DNA of 64,000 nt from Melampsora larici-populina 98AG31 (lineage: Eukaryota > Basidiomycota > Pucciniomycetes > Pucciniales > Melampsoraceae): positions 129,831 through 193,830 of the forward strand of contig NW_006768854.1 in NCBI RefSeq assembly GCF_000204055.1. Direction: 5' to 3'. Numbering within the stretch: position 1 is the first letter of the stretch; every line of letters starts with the position of its first letter. Shown here piece after piece: positions 46,808 through 58,064 of this stretch. A model generated the notes under the pieces. It saw nothing but the letters and a program-made list of their open reading frames with translations. It made no database searches and was not told the DNA's origin. Both the position numbers and the translations under genes were made by a program.

Positions 46808-47623
46808 CACTACACGAAAGATAATATTTTCTGGGCAGAAAATTAAATTATTGATACACAAAAATATTGAGAGGCCAGGAGAAGGGCAAAAAATAAATAA
46901 AAATATGCATCTTGTTCCCTGCGGTGAGAGCTTCACTCTCCATATTTTTCCATATTTTTACAGTCTGTATTGATAAGTGTACTAACAATAAACCTTCATA
47001 ATCCTCCAATTACAACCTGTAACAAGCACTGAAATTTGGCTCATTAGTGTTTAAAGAAACTTTAGATTNNNNNNNNNNNNNNNNNNNNNNNNNNNNNNNN
47101 NNNNNNNNNNNNNNNNNNNNNNNNNNNNNNNNNNNNNNNNNNNNNNNNNNNNNNNNNNNNNNNNNNNNNNNNNNNNNNNNNNNNNNNNNNNNNNNNNNNN
47201 NNNNNNNNNNNNNNNNNNNNNNNNNNNNNNNNNNNNNNNNNNNNNNNNNNNNNNNNNNNNNNNNNNNNNNNNNNNNNNNNNNNNNNNNNNNNNNNNNNNN
47301 NNNNNNNNNNNNNNNNNNNNNNNNNNNNNNNNNNNNNNNNAAAAGTTATGAGTATTTTCAGAAATCAAAAGTTTCTCTAAACACTAATGAGCCAAATTTC
47401 AGTGCTTGTTACAGGTTGTAATTGGATGATTGTGAAGGTTGATTGTTAGTACACTTATCAATATGGATTGTAAAAATACGGAAAAACATGCGGAGTGAAG
47501 TTCTCAACGCAGGGAACAAGATGCATATTTTTATTCATTTTTTGCTCTCCTCCTGGCCTCTCAATATTTTTGTGTATCAATAATTTAATTTTCTGCCCAG
47601 AAAATATTATCTTTCTTGTAGTG
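46808..47623. mobile_element. CACTA-like foldback MITE containing the assembly gap
   Basis: Left end CACTACACGAAAGATAATA (46808), right end the inverted CACTACAAGAAAGATAATA (ending 47623). Both flanks carry TAT (46805-46807, 47624-47626), a 3-bp target duplication as in CACTA/EnSpm elements. The inverted arms, about 260-280 bp each, run right up to the run of N, so the unresolved part is the loop. Confidence 0.85.
47069..47340. other. Assembly gap (272 N)
   Basis: Unresolved bases in the centre of the foldback element. Frames spanning it are artefacts. Confidence 1.
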
Positions 47624-47832
47624 TATCAAGCTAAACATTTGCAAGGAAAACAAAACTTGACTTTTGTATGTATTTGTCTTTATTTTGGCAATTGACATCT
47701 GGCTGCTCTATTTCTTTTCAATGAAATTTCAAACAAGATCATCTTAGATTTCTCATAATCTTGTGTTCCATCAGCACACAAAGTTACAATACCAAAACCA
47801 ATCAAAGAAGAAATATATACAAAATGTGGTAA

Positions 47833-50800
47833 CTATATAAACAATGTTGTTGGGTCAATAGCAGCGTTGATATCCACCAAATCAATGCTATGTACAAGCC
47901 CCGAAATGCTATCATCATCATTACCATCTAAACTACTGGCATCACTTTCATCATCATCAATAAGCACACTCTCTGGTTCTTCCATCGGATTCACAGTGAC
48001 CATTGGCGTGTCTAAGTCACCAGGAATCATGGACATCTTTCCTTCTTCATGGAGAGTTGTGATATGCTGTAGCTGATGGTTCCATGTTTGTAAGAGTTCT
48101 AAATCACCAGCTTGGCTTTGGGTTTGATAAAATAAATTCATTAGATCTTTGTGCCATGTGAGCTGTAAGTCTGTGATTTTTAAAAACTGATCCTTGATGA
48201 CTACTGTAGCAGCGTTCTGACGATCCTCTGGAGGTAGATATGAAAGAGTTGGGTGAGAGATGAGAGGTGTTACTAAGATGGGATCAGAATCGATTGCTGA
48301 TGATAGAGAGATTAGCTGTGTCCAGATGTGATTGTGGCTGGTAGCAACCCTGTGCCAGCAACGCAACGCGCCGCAGCACACCCATTTTTTGATGCGTTGC
48401 TCCGCAACACGCAACACCAACAAGCAGCAGACGCTGCGTTGCGGGAAGTACCGCAACAACAAAAGTCAAGGCTAGGCTGCGCGGCGCCTCGACAGTTGCG
48501 CAACGCAACAGGCGCAACAGCCCCAAAAAAACGGCAATTTGTAAGTTTTTGAGGGCAGCAACGCAACAAACGTTGTTGCGGCCCAAAAAAAACACCAATC
48601 TGAGTGATCTTGTTGCGCTGCGGGTCAGGCCGCAACCTAAAAATTTATTCTACGGTGCGGTGCGGTCAGAAAAACCGCAACGCAACCGCAGCGCAGCACG
48701 CAACACCTGCGTTGCTGGCCCAGGGTTGCTGGTAGTTGCCCAACGCATAGTCCGTCGGACTTCCCAGCCAAGCCGTCTGAGCTCCTCGTTTGCTCGATCC
48801 ACGTATGCAATCTGCCGCATTCCATCTCTTGTCTTGGGATCAACTGCCCAAGGAGCTTCGATTTTGGTGAAAAGGGAGTCGTTCCAGAAGGGGTGGTCTG
48901 CTTTTATATCTTTTAGTTCGAGATAATCAATGTCTACAGGGAGTTGACGGTCTGGATACTGTGTGTGATATTGTGCCCGACGAGTGCAATAGGTGTCAAC
49001 AATTTTTTTAAGCTGGATTACATGCTTTCGAAGCGCAGTGAGAAGATTTGTCTTGCCCTTATGACCTACATTCAAAGTGGAAAGAATATCAGTAAGCTTC
49101 CATCAAACTGGGTCTGAAGTTAGACTGACCTAGATTTGATTCATGACCATCTGAGCGACTCTGTTGAAGAGGTCGTTTTTCTTCACATATGGCAATGTAC
49201 TTCAGGCCAACTTCGTTCTTGCTGTACCAAAGCATTAAGAAAGCTTCTTGCTCGTCATCTAAGGCTAAGACATCGGTAGTTCCTACTTTTGCAGCCTGCT
49301 TGGCAATCTTTTCTTGGAGTTCACTTGTTGTTCGAAGTCGGACAATAGCTTGTTCAGGTGTAAGATTGGGCCGCGACCTGTGTAAAACTGATGTTAATGA
49401 TTGATTATTATTATTATGTATCAAATGAAAATCTACATCCTCTTACCAATTGGTGTTCAGCTCATCTTGTAATGATAATAATCGACCCAGTTCCAACTTT
49501 TGTTTCAGCAAAACGGCCTCCTTACTTGCATATGCTTCACGCTCGGCAGCCCATTGCCCACGGAAAAACTCATGTGAATACTTTTCGCCAGGTAGGTATG
49601 GGTTGGGCATTGCGCAGAGTGATGTCACTGCATCTTGAGCTTCTTCCAAGACCTTCACCGCATTCAAAAATCGTCTTCTGAGCCACAGACCTACGAAAGT
49701 AAGCACATATTGACTTTAGTATGTATACACATGATATCTTGAGAAGAACTAACTCACCAGATCCTTCGTTGACCTAGGAAGCATAGAAAAGTGTACGCCA
49801 ATGAATTGCCAGTAGTCGATGAAGCCGAGTGGATATACGAAGGGGAGCTACAAGCGCCGATAAAAAAGACCAGAGCCTCTCAAGGCCCTCACCATCTGAA
49901 AGCCCCCAATATTCGTTGAATCGAGGGTGGTATTTGAGCTGACAGGCCCATTGATGTACATATGCATGGAAAACCGAAGTCCCAAACATCATCTTGTAAT
50001 CATCAGGAAAGAGCCCACACTGCGTAAGAGCTCAATCACATGTCAATAACAAACATCTGTTGAGGTGTATGAATTATGCAACTTACCTTTTCTATATGTA
50101 CATCTAAGTGACAACCAATGTCGTAGAGTACAGCTATGAACTTGTCAGGGTGTAATTCTTGAAGTTGTTTGAGAATTGCAACAGGATAATATAATCTAAA
50201 TTTGAAATACATATGTTAGGGCTTATTGTTTTCTTCTTTCTTGATAAGTACATAGAATGAAAGTTACTTTTCACCGCTCTGATAAATATTGGCAAAGTAC
50301 AGGGGTACATCGTGACGACAAGCGCCTGCAAACAAACCTGTATAATCGCATCTGTCCCATGATGTACTATTGCGAACATCATTGGCAGCGGTGTGTGAGT
50401 CGGAACAGGAGGTCTAAAATCAAATGGTATCATCATTAGTGATTGTTTGACCTGAGATGAAACAGATTAAGATTATGTACCTTGATGTGATTGGCTTGGG
50501 CATTGGTTTTGTTACAAGCAACAACTTCTTTTTCAAGCTTGCTAGGTTTGATGAAGGAACTCGGGTATTGATCTTCTTGAGGTGAATCCTTGCTGGCATG
50601 AGATTGGTGGCGGTGCTGGAAGTTTCCGTCCATTGCAATGATGAAGTCGGGTTCGTTGGGAGACGACTTGATTTCCCCCTCTGCTGGCCCAAAACAACGA
50701 GAACATTGAGCTGCAGAGAGATCAATTGGGGTGAGTCCAAGGCCTTCTTCATACAGAGCTTGTTGACCAAGAAGAATCCGACAATAGATGTCGATTGTCT

Positions 50801-51667
50801 GAGTGAAGGGATGTCTCAGACTACGATTGAGATTCTTCTTGTAAGCTGGTTTTGCTTTGTATTGTTGAGGTGTCAATCGGACCGGGCACAGTATATCTAG
50901 AAATGCCATAAGTGCATCAATAAATCCTGAAGTCGATATTGATGTGTGATTCCAGAAGTGATGGTGAAGTTGTACAAGTCGGATTGAAAAGGCAGTGCGA
51001 GGAAATTGAGGTGATCCACCGATGTAACCAACATAAAGGAGTCTGATGACATCCGGTACACAGCCACAGAATGTCACACTGTGTTTGCTGGTGAGACCTA
51101 TGAGAGAGACTTTGGTCAACAATTGGAAAGAAAAGTATAAATTAAAAAAATGAACATACTGAGAAGGTCGATGAAGTCAACACGCCGTCTTCGAAGCTTG
51201 TCAGGTGGACATCTACATTTAAGCCCATTGGAGAGATATGAGTGAAATGTTGGCTGATTGGTCCAATTGTGTGTATGATGTCGAAGGTGGAGATAGGTGG
51301 CAGTGAGTTGTGCTTCGAGAGCCTTCCACTTGCTTTGGTTCCTGGCTCGGGCTTCAGCACGTCGAAGTGATCTTTGATGGCGAGCATAATTATCTCCTGA
51401 AGAGTCCACTTCAATTTCAATGCTATTGATACCAACATCCGGTCCATAATTATCAATATTCTCCCAATTATCAACGTCATCGTTGTCATATGAATCGGGT
51501 GGAGGAGTCTGCTGCCTTTCAAGAAAACCAAGCTGTTGACTGATCCTCAACGCTTTCTCACGGGTCAGACCTGGTGGTGATGGTGATCGTCTTCGTTGTC
51601 GAGATTGTCCGTTACCAAATAGATTGGCATAATGTCCAGATTCCTCATCTAGCTTCCGACGCGGCAT
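47833..51667 (-). pseudogene. KDZ-superfamily transposase gene, copy 3 (most complete; MITE-interrupted)
   Basis: Starts at ATG 51667. The first exon (to about 51165) has a basic Ser/Pro start, an acidic segment, and K-C-R-C-P-P then R-R-R-V-D-F-I-D-L-L-S, followed by a GTATGT intron; the second resumes with F-C-G-C-V-P-D-V-I-R-L-L-Y-V-G-Y-I-G-G-S-P (CxC1-like region). Core: C-S-R-C-F-G-P and A-M-D-G-N-F-Q-H-R-H near 50605-50645; S-H-T-A-A-N-D-V-R near 50365-50405; V-L-Y-D-I-G-C-H-L near 50100-50135; H-A-Y-V-H-Q-W-A-C-Q-L and G-L-S-D-G-E-G-L-E-R-L-W near 49870-49960. Defects: TAG at 49774-49776, where CAG would read on into the next exon, and a 387-bp MITE within coding sequence at 48343-48729. 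Removing the MITE and one target copy rejoins W-A-T-T-S-H-N-H-I-W in frame. An acidic tail ends at 47833. Both defects look young. Confidence 0.88.
48343..48729. mobile_element. GC-rich 387-bp MITE with 5-bp target duplication inside KDZ copy 3
   Basis: Ends GCAACCCTGTGCCAGCAACG on the left and, inverted, GCAACCCTGGGCCAGCAACG on the right. TGGTA flanks both sides (48338-48342, 48730-48734). The interior is dominated by CGCAAC/GTTGCG words and is far richer in GC than the surroundings. No frame of its own is supported. I cannot place it in a superfamily from termini alone. Confidence 0.85.
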
Positions 51668-52071
51668 GCTGAGGTGAGATGCTGAGAGTGTGATGAAGTG
51701 CTGATGATGTGGATAAGTTGATGATCGGTGGTGATGAGGTGAGTCGAAGGTCGATTTCCATCAAAACCAGTGAGTTTACACACCAGTTGTAAATACTCAC
51801 TGGTTCACAAGCTGAGCTAATCTCTGCACCAGTCAGAGGTTAAGCCAGACTTGCTGATGTAATGATCGTCTTGATGCTGTTATATCGGTTTCTGTGATGA
51901 TGATCGGTGAAGGTCGGTGGTGGTTGGTGGTGGCTAAGTTTCCGTGGTGGTGAGGTGAGTCAAAGTTATTGAGGGATCAATCGGTCGGTGACTCGGTACT
52001 TGTCTCTTACTGATTGAGACCAACATGTGATGTTTACATACCGTAGGGCTTCTTAAGCCTTAAACGGCTAA

Positions 52072-53015
52072 GGGCCCGTTTGGCTGGAACCCAAAAACAG
52101 TTTTTGGCCAAAAACCCCACCAAAGCCAAAAACCGTTTTTGGGTCAAAACAGTTTTTGGTTTTTTTGAAAAATGCCGGTGTTCGGCAACTTTGTTTGATC
52201 AAATACAAAAACCGTATTTGATCAAAAATTCATCGCTTTTGAAAAACAGCCTCAAGGCTGTTTTTCAGATCAAAAAGTCTTTTTGCCCCTCACCCTCCCT
52301 CACCTCCATCGATCACCTTCAACTCATCTCTATCTCTCCACATGACAACACCCTTTCATTTCCTTCACACACCCCTCTCCGTTACTCAGCTTTCTTTTCT
52401 ATTGTTCTCGTTTATTGACTCTATCATCATTTCAACAACTACTGTCGTCTTTTCATCGACTATTGTTGTCGTTGTTTACCAACTCTTGTCATCGTTCTTT
52501 ATCAACTCTCTCGTTGTCTTTTTATCAATCCTTTTGTCATCTTTTTAAAAAGTCTATTGTTGTCTTTTATAATACAATAGAAGCAAATGAAAGACTGGGT
52601 CACTGTGACAGATGTACCTTTGCCAAAAGCTGAATACACACTAGATACAAGTTGCTCTATCTTTCAGCATCTCGACGGAGTTCAGATTATTTGTACAGAA
52701 AGCTCAAGTCTCCCTCATCATCTGCATAGGCCTATGGAGGTTGTCCAGGTGCAACTGTGATGGATGGATGGATCAATTTGAAAATGATTCAATCAAAAAA
52801 GTCTTGTCATTTCATCTTGAACAAACAGTCAAAAGGTGATCAATGGTCAACAATGATCATTTTGATCTTTTGTTGACCTTTTTGGTCGACTGTTTGGTAA
52901 TCTAAAAAGGCCGAAAAACGAAATCTCTATCCGCCCCTCAAAAACTATTTTTCAGGGGCGGATAGAGATTTCGTTTTTGTGTAACAATTTTTGGCTAAAT
53001 CAGCCGAACGGGCCC
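52072..53015. mobile_element. PIF/Harbinger-like MITE, 944 bp, TAA target duplication
   Basis: Ends GGGCCCGTTTGGCTG and CAGCCGAACGGGCCC; TAA on both flanks (52069-52071, 53016-53018). The orphan KDZ 5' end at 33222-33816 shows the same locus without the insert (with TGA or its complement at the target). The interior has AAAAACAGTTTTTGG-type inverted words and low-complexity CT stretches, with no transposase. Confidence 0.88.
52914..52978. repeat. Long hairpin inside the PIF-like MITE
   Basis: Perfect 25-bp arms (52914-52938 and 52954-52978; core CGAAATCTCTATCCGCCCCT) with a further five A/T pairs after one mismatch and a 3-nt loop. Confidence 0.95.
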
Positions 53016-53193
53016 TAAGTTGTATGCTTGAATTTCAAAAAAATCTCGAAGTTGGTGTAAAGTTGGTCACTGAGACAGCGAGACGAGTGAGATGATTCGA
53101 GATGAGGAGAAGGGCACTGGCAGCGGCTGTATGGTACACTTTTATGGTACGCTTCAAGTGGTTCAATAGGGTACCCCGAGGTGGAATATTCAC

Positions 53194-56100
53194 CCATCAT
53201 GTTGGAATTTTTGACACGATGTCTTTCACTTTTCACTGATCTGAGTAAGGCTCCTCTTACGGAAACCAACAAGAATGCTGTCAAGCGTCAAGTGGTCAAA
53301 AAGTCTGCTATCAATTTCAAAAACCCGGTCAACAAGCTTGCAAATCACTTTTTGGATCATTCACAGGTCATTTTAGGATCAGATTTATTCTTTGGAACTG
53401 TACCTTTGAAGAACGGACGAGCCAATCAGATCAAAATATAATTGTTCAGTAAACTTATCTATACCTTTGATTGGATTCATGTATCATCAGGGTCATTTCC
53501 GACATTTCTAATCAAAAAGACCTTGGTCATCATTCAATCAATTATTGGGTCCACTTCACCACAAAGTACAGACTCTGATTCCAAGCCTGCGGACAATGAT
53601 CAATCAAAATACATCACACCCGTCACATTCTTGTATAGTTGTTGGCTCATCTGCTCGAATTACTTCAAATAGTAACCACCTCATTCTTTTGAAAATTCAT
53701 GTATCAATTCATGGCGAGCACTCAAGTTTGGATTATAAGAGTATCCAGATGAAGCTAATTTACTTCTTTCTCGCAAGAAGTAAACTTCAATAAATACTGA
53801 AGCTACTTGGTTTGCAAAATATTTACAATCAACTCGAGATGAAATATCATCCATCTCCATTGGCAACTGACGGGTTATCTTATGAGTTGTCAAGTATCAT
53901 CATTACAAGTTAAAATCACAACATATGAACACACCACCTTTCGATTCAAGTTATATTCATCATCTTACATTGTTCGGAAGGTTAGTACTTTATCATTCTT
54001 ATGATGTGCTGATCTATATCTAGCTACTTCAGTCAGATTCTAAGGCAACCAGAAAATTCAAAGATTTCAACTGGACGACACCATTTTACAAATCTTAATA
54101 CACAGCTCATTAACCATCGATCAACTTTACCTAATAGAACAGGAGACTCATCCTCTTTCTTGTATTCGACCTACAATAAGTATTCCAATTTGATTCAATA
54201 AAAGAACACAGTCGTATTAGAAGAAACCAGAAGTCCGATAATGTCAATGCTGGTAAGAATGATAAAGAAGAAGACAGTGATCGATCGATTGCTAGCAATA
54301 TCAGAATCTTTAATCGAAGTATGTAATACTATCATATCAATCACACATCCAACTTCTCTGCCAGCGTTCTCATACTCATCATGGAATCAAAATCAAAAGC
54401 AAACCAAACCAATCAAAATATCCACTTATTTCACATTCAAAATGATGAATCATACATTCTACCTATCATCCCACTTACACTCTACCCAGCTCACAACTTT
54501 GCCCAACTGATTACCCATTCAAAACCCAATCTCAACCAAACTCCTTTCTCTGAAAAATATAGTTTTGATACTTCTTATTATGAAAAAGTATGTCACGTTT
54601 TCTCATCAAATGGTAAAAACCTTCCAACTCACTCCAAACCGATCAGAATTGCAATTGGTCAAATCAATCTTTCAACTTTCGCGATATGGGAACCAATAGC
54701 TCTCATATCAATCCTGCTCCTTATTTTGATACACATCATTGTAGACGGAGGTGTGTACAGACACCTATGTTCTGATCACTTCACCAATTGATCAAACAAA
54801 CACTGATTTTTCTGTTTGTTTCTTACCAGTGTTGGTCTTGCATCAACGGATCCTTGGAATGAGTTGATTCAAAGTGTTCACATCAAGCCAGAATTGGCTT
54901 TGATGGTCTTGAAGCAGGTTAGACTTACCTACCTTTCAGAGATCCTTACCAATTATTCCTGCATTTTGTTAATTATTCATGTTGACATGGCTTTCTAAGT
55001 CAGCCTCTCAAGTCCTATTGACCCAATTTCAATCAAAATGTTGAATTAAAAGATGTTTGTCAACTTATGTATTGGCTGTGTGATGAGGTGTGTAGCAATC
55101 AGGTCGTGCATCTTATGATATCATCAGTCTATTGGACTTCTTCTTCTTCTTCAATCATCCTCATTCTCCACCTTTGAAATTGAATTACATTCAACAACAA
55201 CATCAACCACTTCTTCTTCATCAAGATTGGTCAATTCAGATTCAATTACCTTCATCTCAACTTCAAGGATCATCATCCACTACTCCTACCAATCAACTTC
55301 ATCCTAATATGAATGATTGTTATATACCTTCAAACAAACCTAGATCTACATCTGCATCTTTCAATGAACATCCTAACACTCTCACTACATTGACTTCAAA
55401 AGACCAAATTCCAATTGAACTCAAACATTTTATAGAATTTTTGTCAAAGGTGTTGCATTGAACTCATGATTACATTTTCACTTTGAAATAATTGATCAAG
55501 ATAATTTTTCTAAAGTCTTTGACTTTGTTTGAGATAATCAGACACACTTCCACAGATTGGGTTTCTATATTCCTCAACCAAGCCTTTTCAATAATTTGGG
55601 ATTAACACAATGAGCAATTTGACAAATGAAAATCCCAACTGTATCCTCACTTGAAGTGAATTCAAATGAACACAATTTTATTTCAAGTTAATGATTGATG
55701 ATCAATGATAAATTATCAAGCTCGCCTGTTTCAATAAATCACATTCATAGAATCAACACACAGTGATAGACAATTTGACCCTTCTCTCTTTTTGTACTCT
55801 ACAATTCATTTCTTTATCATCTTTTTGTCAGCCAGAACACTATCATAGACTGTGATACATTGTAGATTCATCTTATTGTCATCATCATTTCTATCTTTCT
55901 GAAACATTTATCTTTAACATTGAGGTGTAATCAATGTCTTGCTGGCATACAATGATAGGTTCTTCAAAATAGAAATTGCAAAGAAGGTCTCAACAGCTGT
56001 CTCATGGCACCAATGATGGATCCTCAATCAAGAAGTTGGATGAACCAATACCTGCAAGCCTCTTTCATCCATTTTTCAGTTCTACTTTTTCATTTTCAGC

Positions 56101-57481
56101 ATTTTTTTCAACTCTTGTTCATCTTCCCCAAAGCACTCCTCACAATTCCCAACTGCCAAGTCATCCAACATGCGTACTTGATAGATTTGTTGTCTCTTCA
56201 GAAGTCTTATGTTGTTCATGTCCAATCCCTCCTACGCTTTGATTTGTAAGTCAAATTTGGGCCACATATAATGGAGTAATCTATATGCTCTGCTTCCACA
56301 GCCTTGAAAGGGCCTTTTCACCTGCGAGGGACCAGGGCTGATGCTGGACAGTCTACGCATCGTGTGAGCTATACATTCCAAAGGGAAAGGTTTACAACAA
56401 AGTGTAGTCTTTTAAGTACTTGAGAGATCAAGCACATTGAGAAATACATTCCACCATGACTCAAATGTGCACCATTTACAGACATCATTTACACAGTGAC
56501 TCATCACTACATTGGGGGTATTTAGAATGAACACTGATTTCCCTCTCTTACGGCAACACATCTCTCCTTGAGCATCAGCCAAATCAATTTCTCCATTTTC
56601 TGTTGCTTCATCATCTGATTATCAATCTTGATCTGATTTGTGAATTACATCTTGATTACACTTCTTGAGAATCACTTTAATCTTGACAAATACAAATCAT
56701 CCAAAAGTTTGTGATAATTGATCCTCTTGAGTATCATTTTTTTCAGATTTTGGAGTGATTCAAGAACATAAGATTTCATTTGATGTCTAAAATGAGGAAA
56801 TATTAACATGAAAGTTAATTAACATCACACTTTAAGTACTATTAACTTGTGCAGAGATTGTACAGCAAAAAGTAGAGATATCTGATCAGATCTCAAGTGA
56901 AGCAACAGGTTCTTTTCCCTCAATCTCAACACAATCATGTTTGAATTCATCATTGAATTGTAATTTCTCAGTTTGCTCTTTACAAGTAACCATCAAATTT
57001 CCATCATCACCAATAAAAAAAACAATAACAATAACGCACATTCCATTTCTGATGATTTGCAAAACTTTACTCAGTTTAATATATCTTTCGATTCATTCAA
57101 GTTCATGGTCAAACGTTTTCAATTTCTTTATCAAAGTTGTCCATCAGACTATGGTAGTCATGGATGAACTTGCTGTACCTGTATGTGGAATTCAATCACC
57201 CTGCTGGAAACCATTTGCTACACAGTTATCTTTGTCATCATCACACTTTGTATACTTTCCCTATCTTTATGTGATAGATTTTCTGAGTGAGCTATCTCCT
57301 GTGTTAATTGACCAGTTACAATCAAAGCTCCAAGTTATAAAGAACAAAGTTGAACTTTGATATCAATGTAAAGTCATCTTACCAATTTCCCCAAACACAA
57401 TGTCCTCAATGGGTTACGTTTGAGCCATTATAGCCTCCACATTCTTTGCAAATGGACCACAGATGAGCCCTTTTTAGGAAT
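53194..57481. other. AT-rich stretch with unrecognised exon-like fragments, presumed interior of Helitron C
   Basis: Plus-strand fragments: 53205-53440 (N-P-V-N-K-L-A-N-H-F-L-D-H-S), 54241-54370 (V-I-D-R-L-L-A-I-S-E-S-L-I-E-V), 54830-54920 (D-P-W-N-E-L-I-Q-S-V), 55132-55461 (Gln/Ser/Thr/Pro-rich, ending P-I-E-L-K-H-F-I-E-F-L-S-K before a GTGTTG boundary) and 56941-57360. They resemble exons separated by intron remnants, but none is recognised and no continuous gene can be built. The Helitron 5' end was not found. Confidence 0.35.
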
Positions 57482-57508
57482 GCGGCGCCCGCCGCCCAAT
57501 ATGGCTAG
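57482..57508 (+). mobile_element. Helitron 3' terminus (copy C)
   Basis: Hairpin GCGGCGCCCGCCGC (57482-57495), 9-nt gap, CTAG (57505-57508), then T. Preceded by GATGAGCCCTTTTTAGGAA, similar to copy B. Confidence 0.65.
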
Positions 57509-57540
57509 TTCATCCTTATTCACACAAGGTTTTGTCAGAG

Positions 57541-57985
57541 CGCTCTGATAGGGCCCTCACAGCAGTACGGGAAGCCTCAAAACACTGTAGAGCAGCTTCA
57601 CATCAGATTGAAGAAGCTTCACAGCAGTGCGGAAAGCCTCAAAACACTGTAGAGCAGCTTCACATCAGATTGAAGGAGCTTCACAGCAGTGCGGGAATCC
57701 TCAAAACACTGTAGAGCAGCTTCACATCAGATTGAAGGAGCTTTACAGCAGTGCGCAAAGCCTCAAAACACTGTAGAGCAGCTTCACATCAGATTACAGG
57801 TGCTCACAGCAGTGCGGAAAGCCTCACAACACTGTAGAGCAGCTTCACATCAGATTGAAGAAGCTTCACAGAAGTGCGGGCAGCCTCAAAAAACTGTAGA
57901 GCAGCTTCACATCAGATTGAAGGAGCTTCACGGCAGTGCACAAAGCCTCAAAACACTGTATAGCAGCTTCACAGCAGGAAATACA
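57541..57985. repeat. 62-bp tandem array
   Basis: AACACTGTAGAGCAGCTTCA recurs at 57581, 57643 and 57705 and onward at 62-bp spacing, about seven units. Units also share CACAGCAGTGCGG. The period is not a multiple of three, so the long frames here shift through all phases and are not genes. It lies between a Helitron end and the 3' end of KDZ copy 4. Confidence 0.95.
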
Positions 57986-58064
57986 ACACCTCTCAAAGTG
58001 GCAAGTATTCAGCTTTGGATCAAGATTCACATGAAGTGACTTATATTAATAAACTGATAACACC

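Larger units (their letters stand above)
51668..53193 (-). promoter_or_regulatory. 5' terminal region of KDZ copy 3, interrupted by a MITE
   Basis: The region upstream of the KDZ start codon matches the orphan copy at 33222-33816 in inverted orientation and ends at GTGGAATATTCAC (53193), probably the transposon end or close to it. Conserved parts include a CACCGA/TCGGTG-rich stretch and the phrase GTGTACCAT near the tip. It should contain the KDZ promoter and 5' leader; no particular promoter motif is claimed. Confidence 0.7.

Noticed and set aside
47047..47421. Frames across the N run
   Set aside because: They exist only because N translates to X.
48284..48926. Several Ala/Arg-rich frames on both strands
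   Set aside because: They arise from the CGCAAC-rich MITE interior inside KDZ copy 3.
57532..58039. Two repeat-rich plus frames
   Set aside because: The 62-bp period shifts the phase each unit; translation is a by-product of the array.
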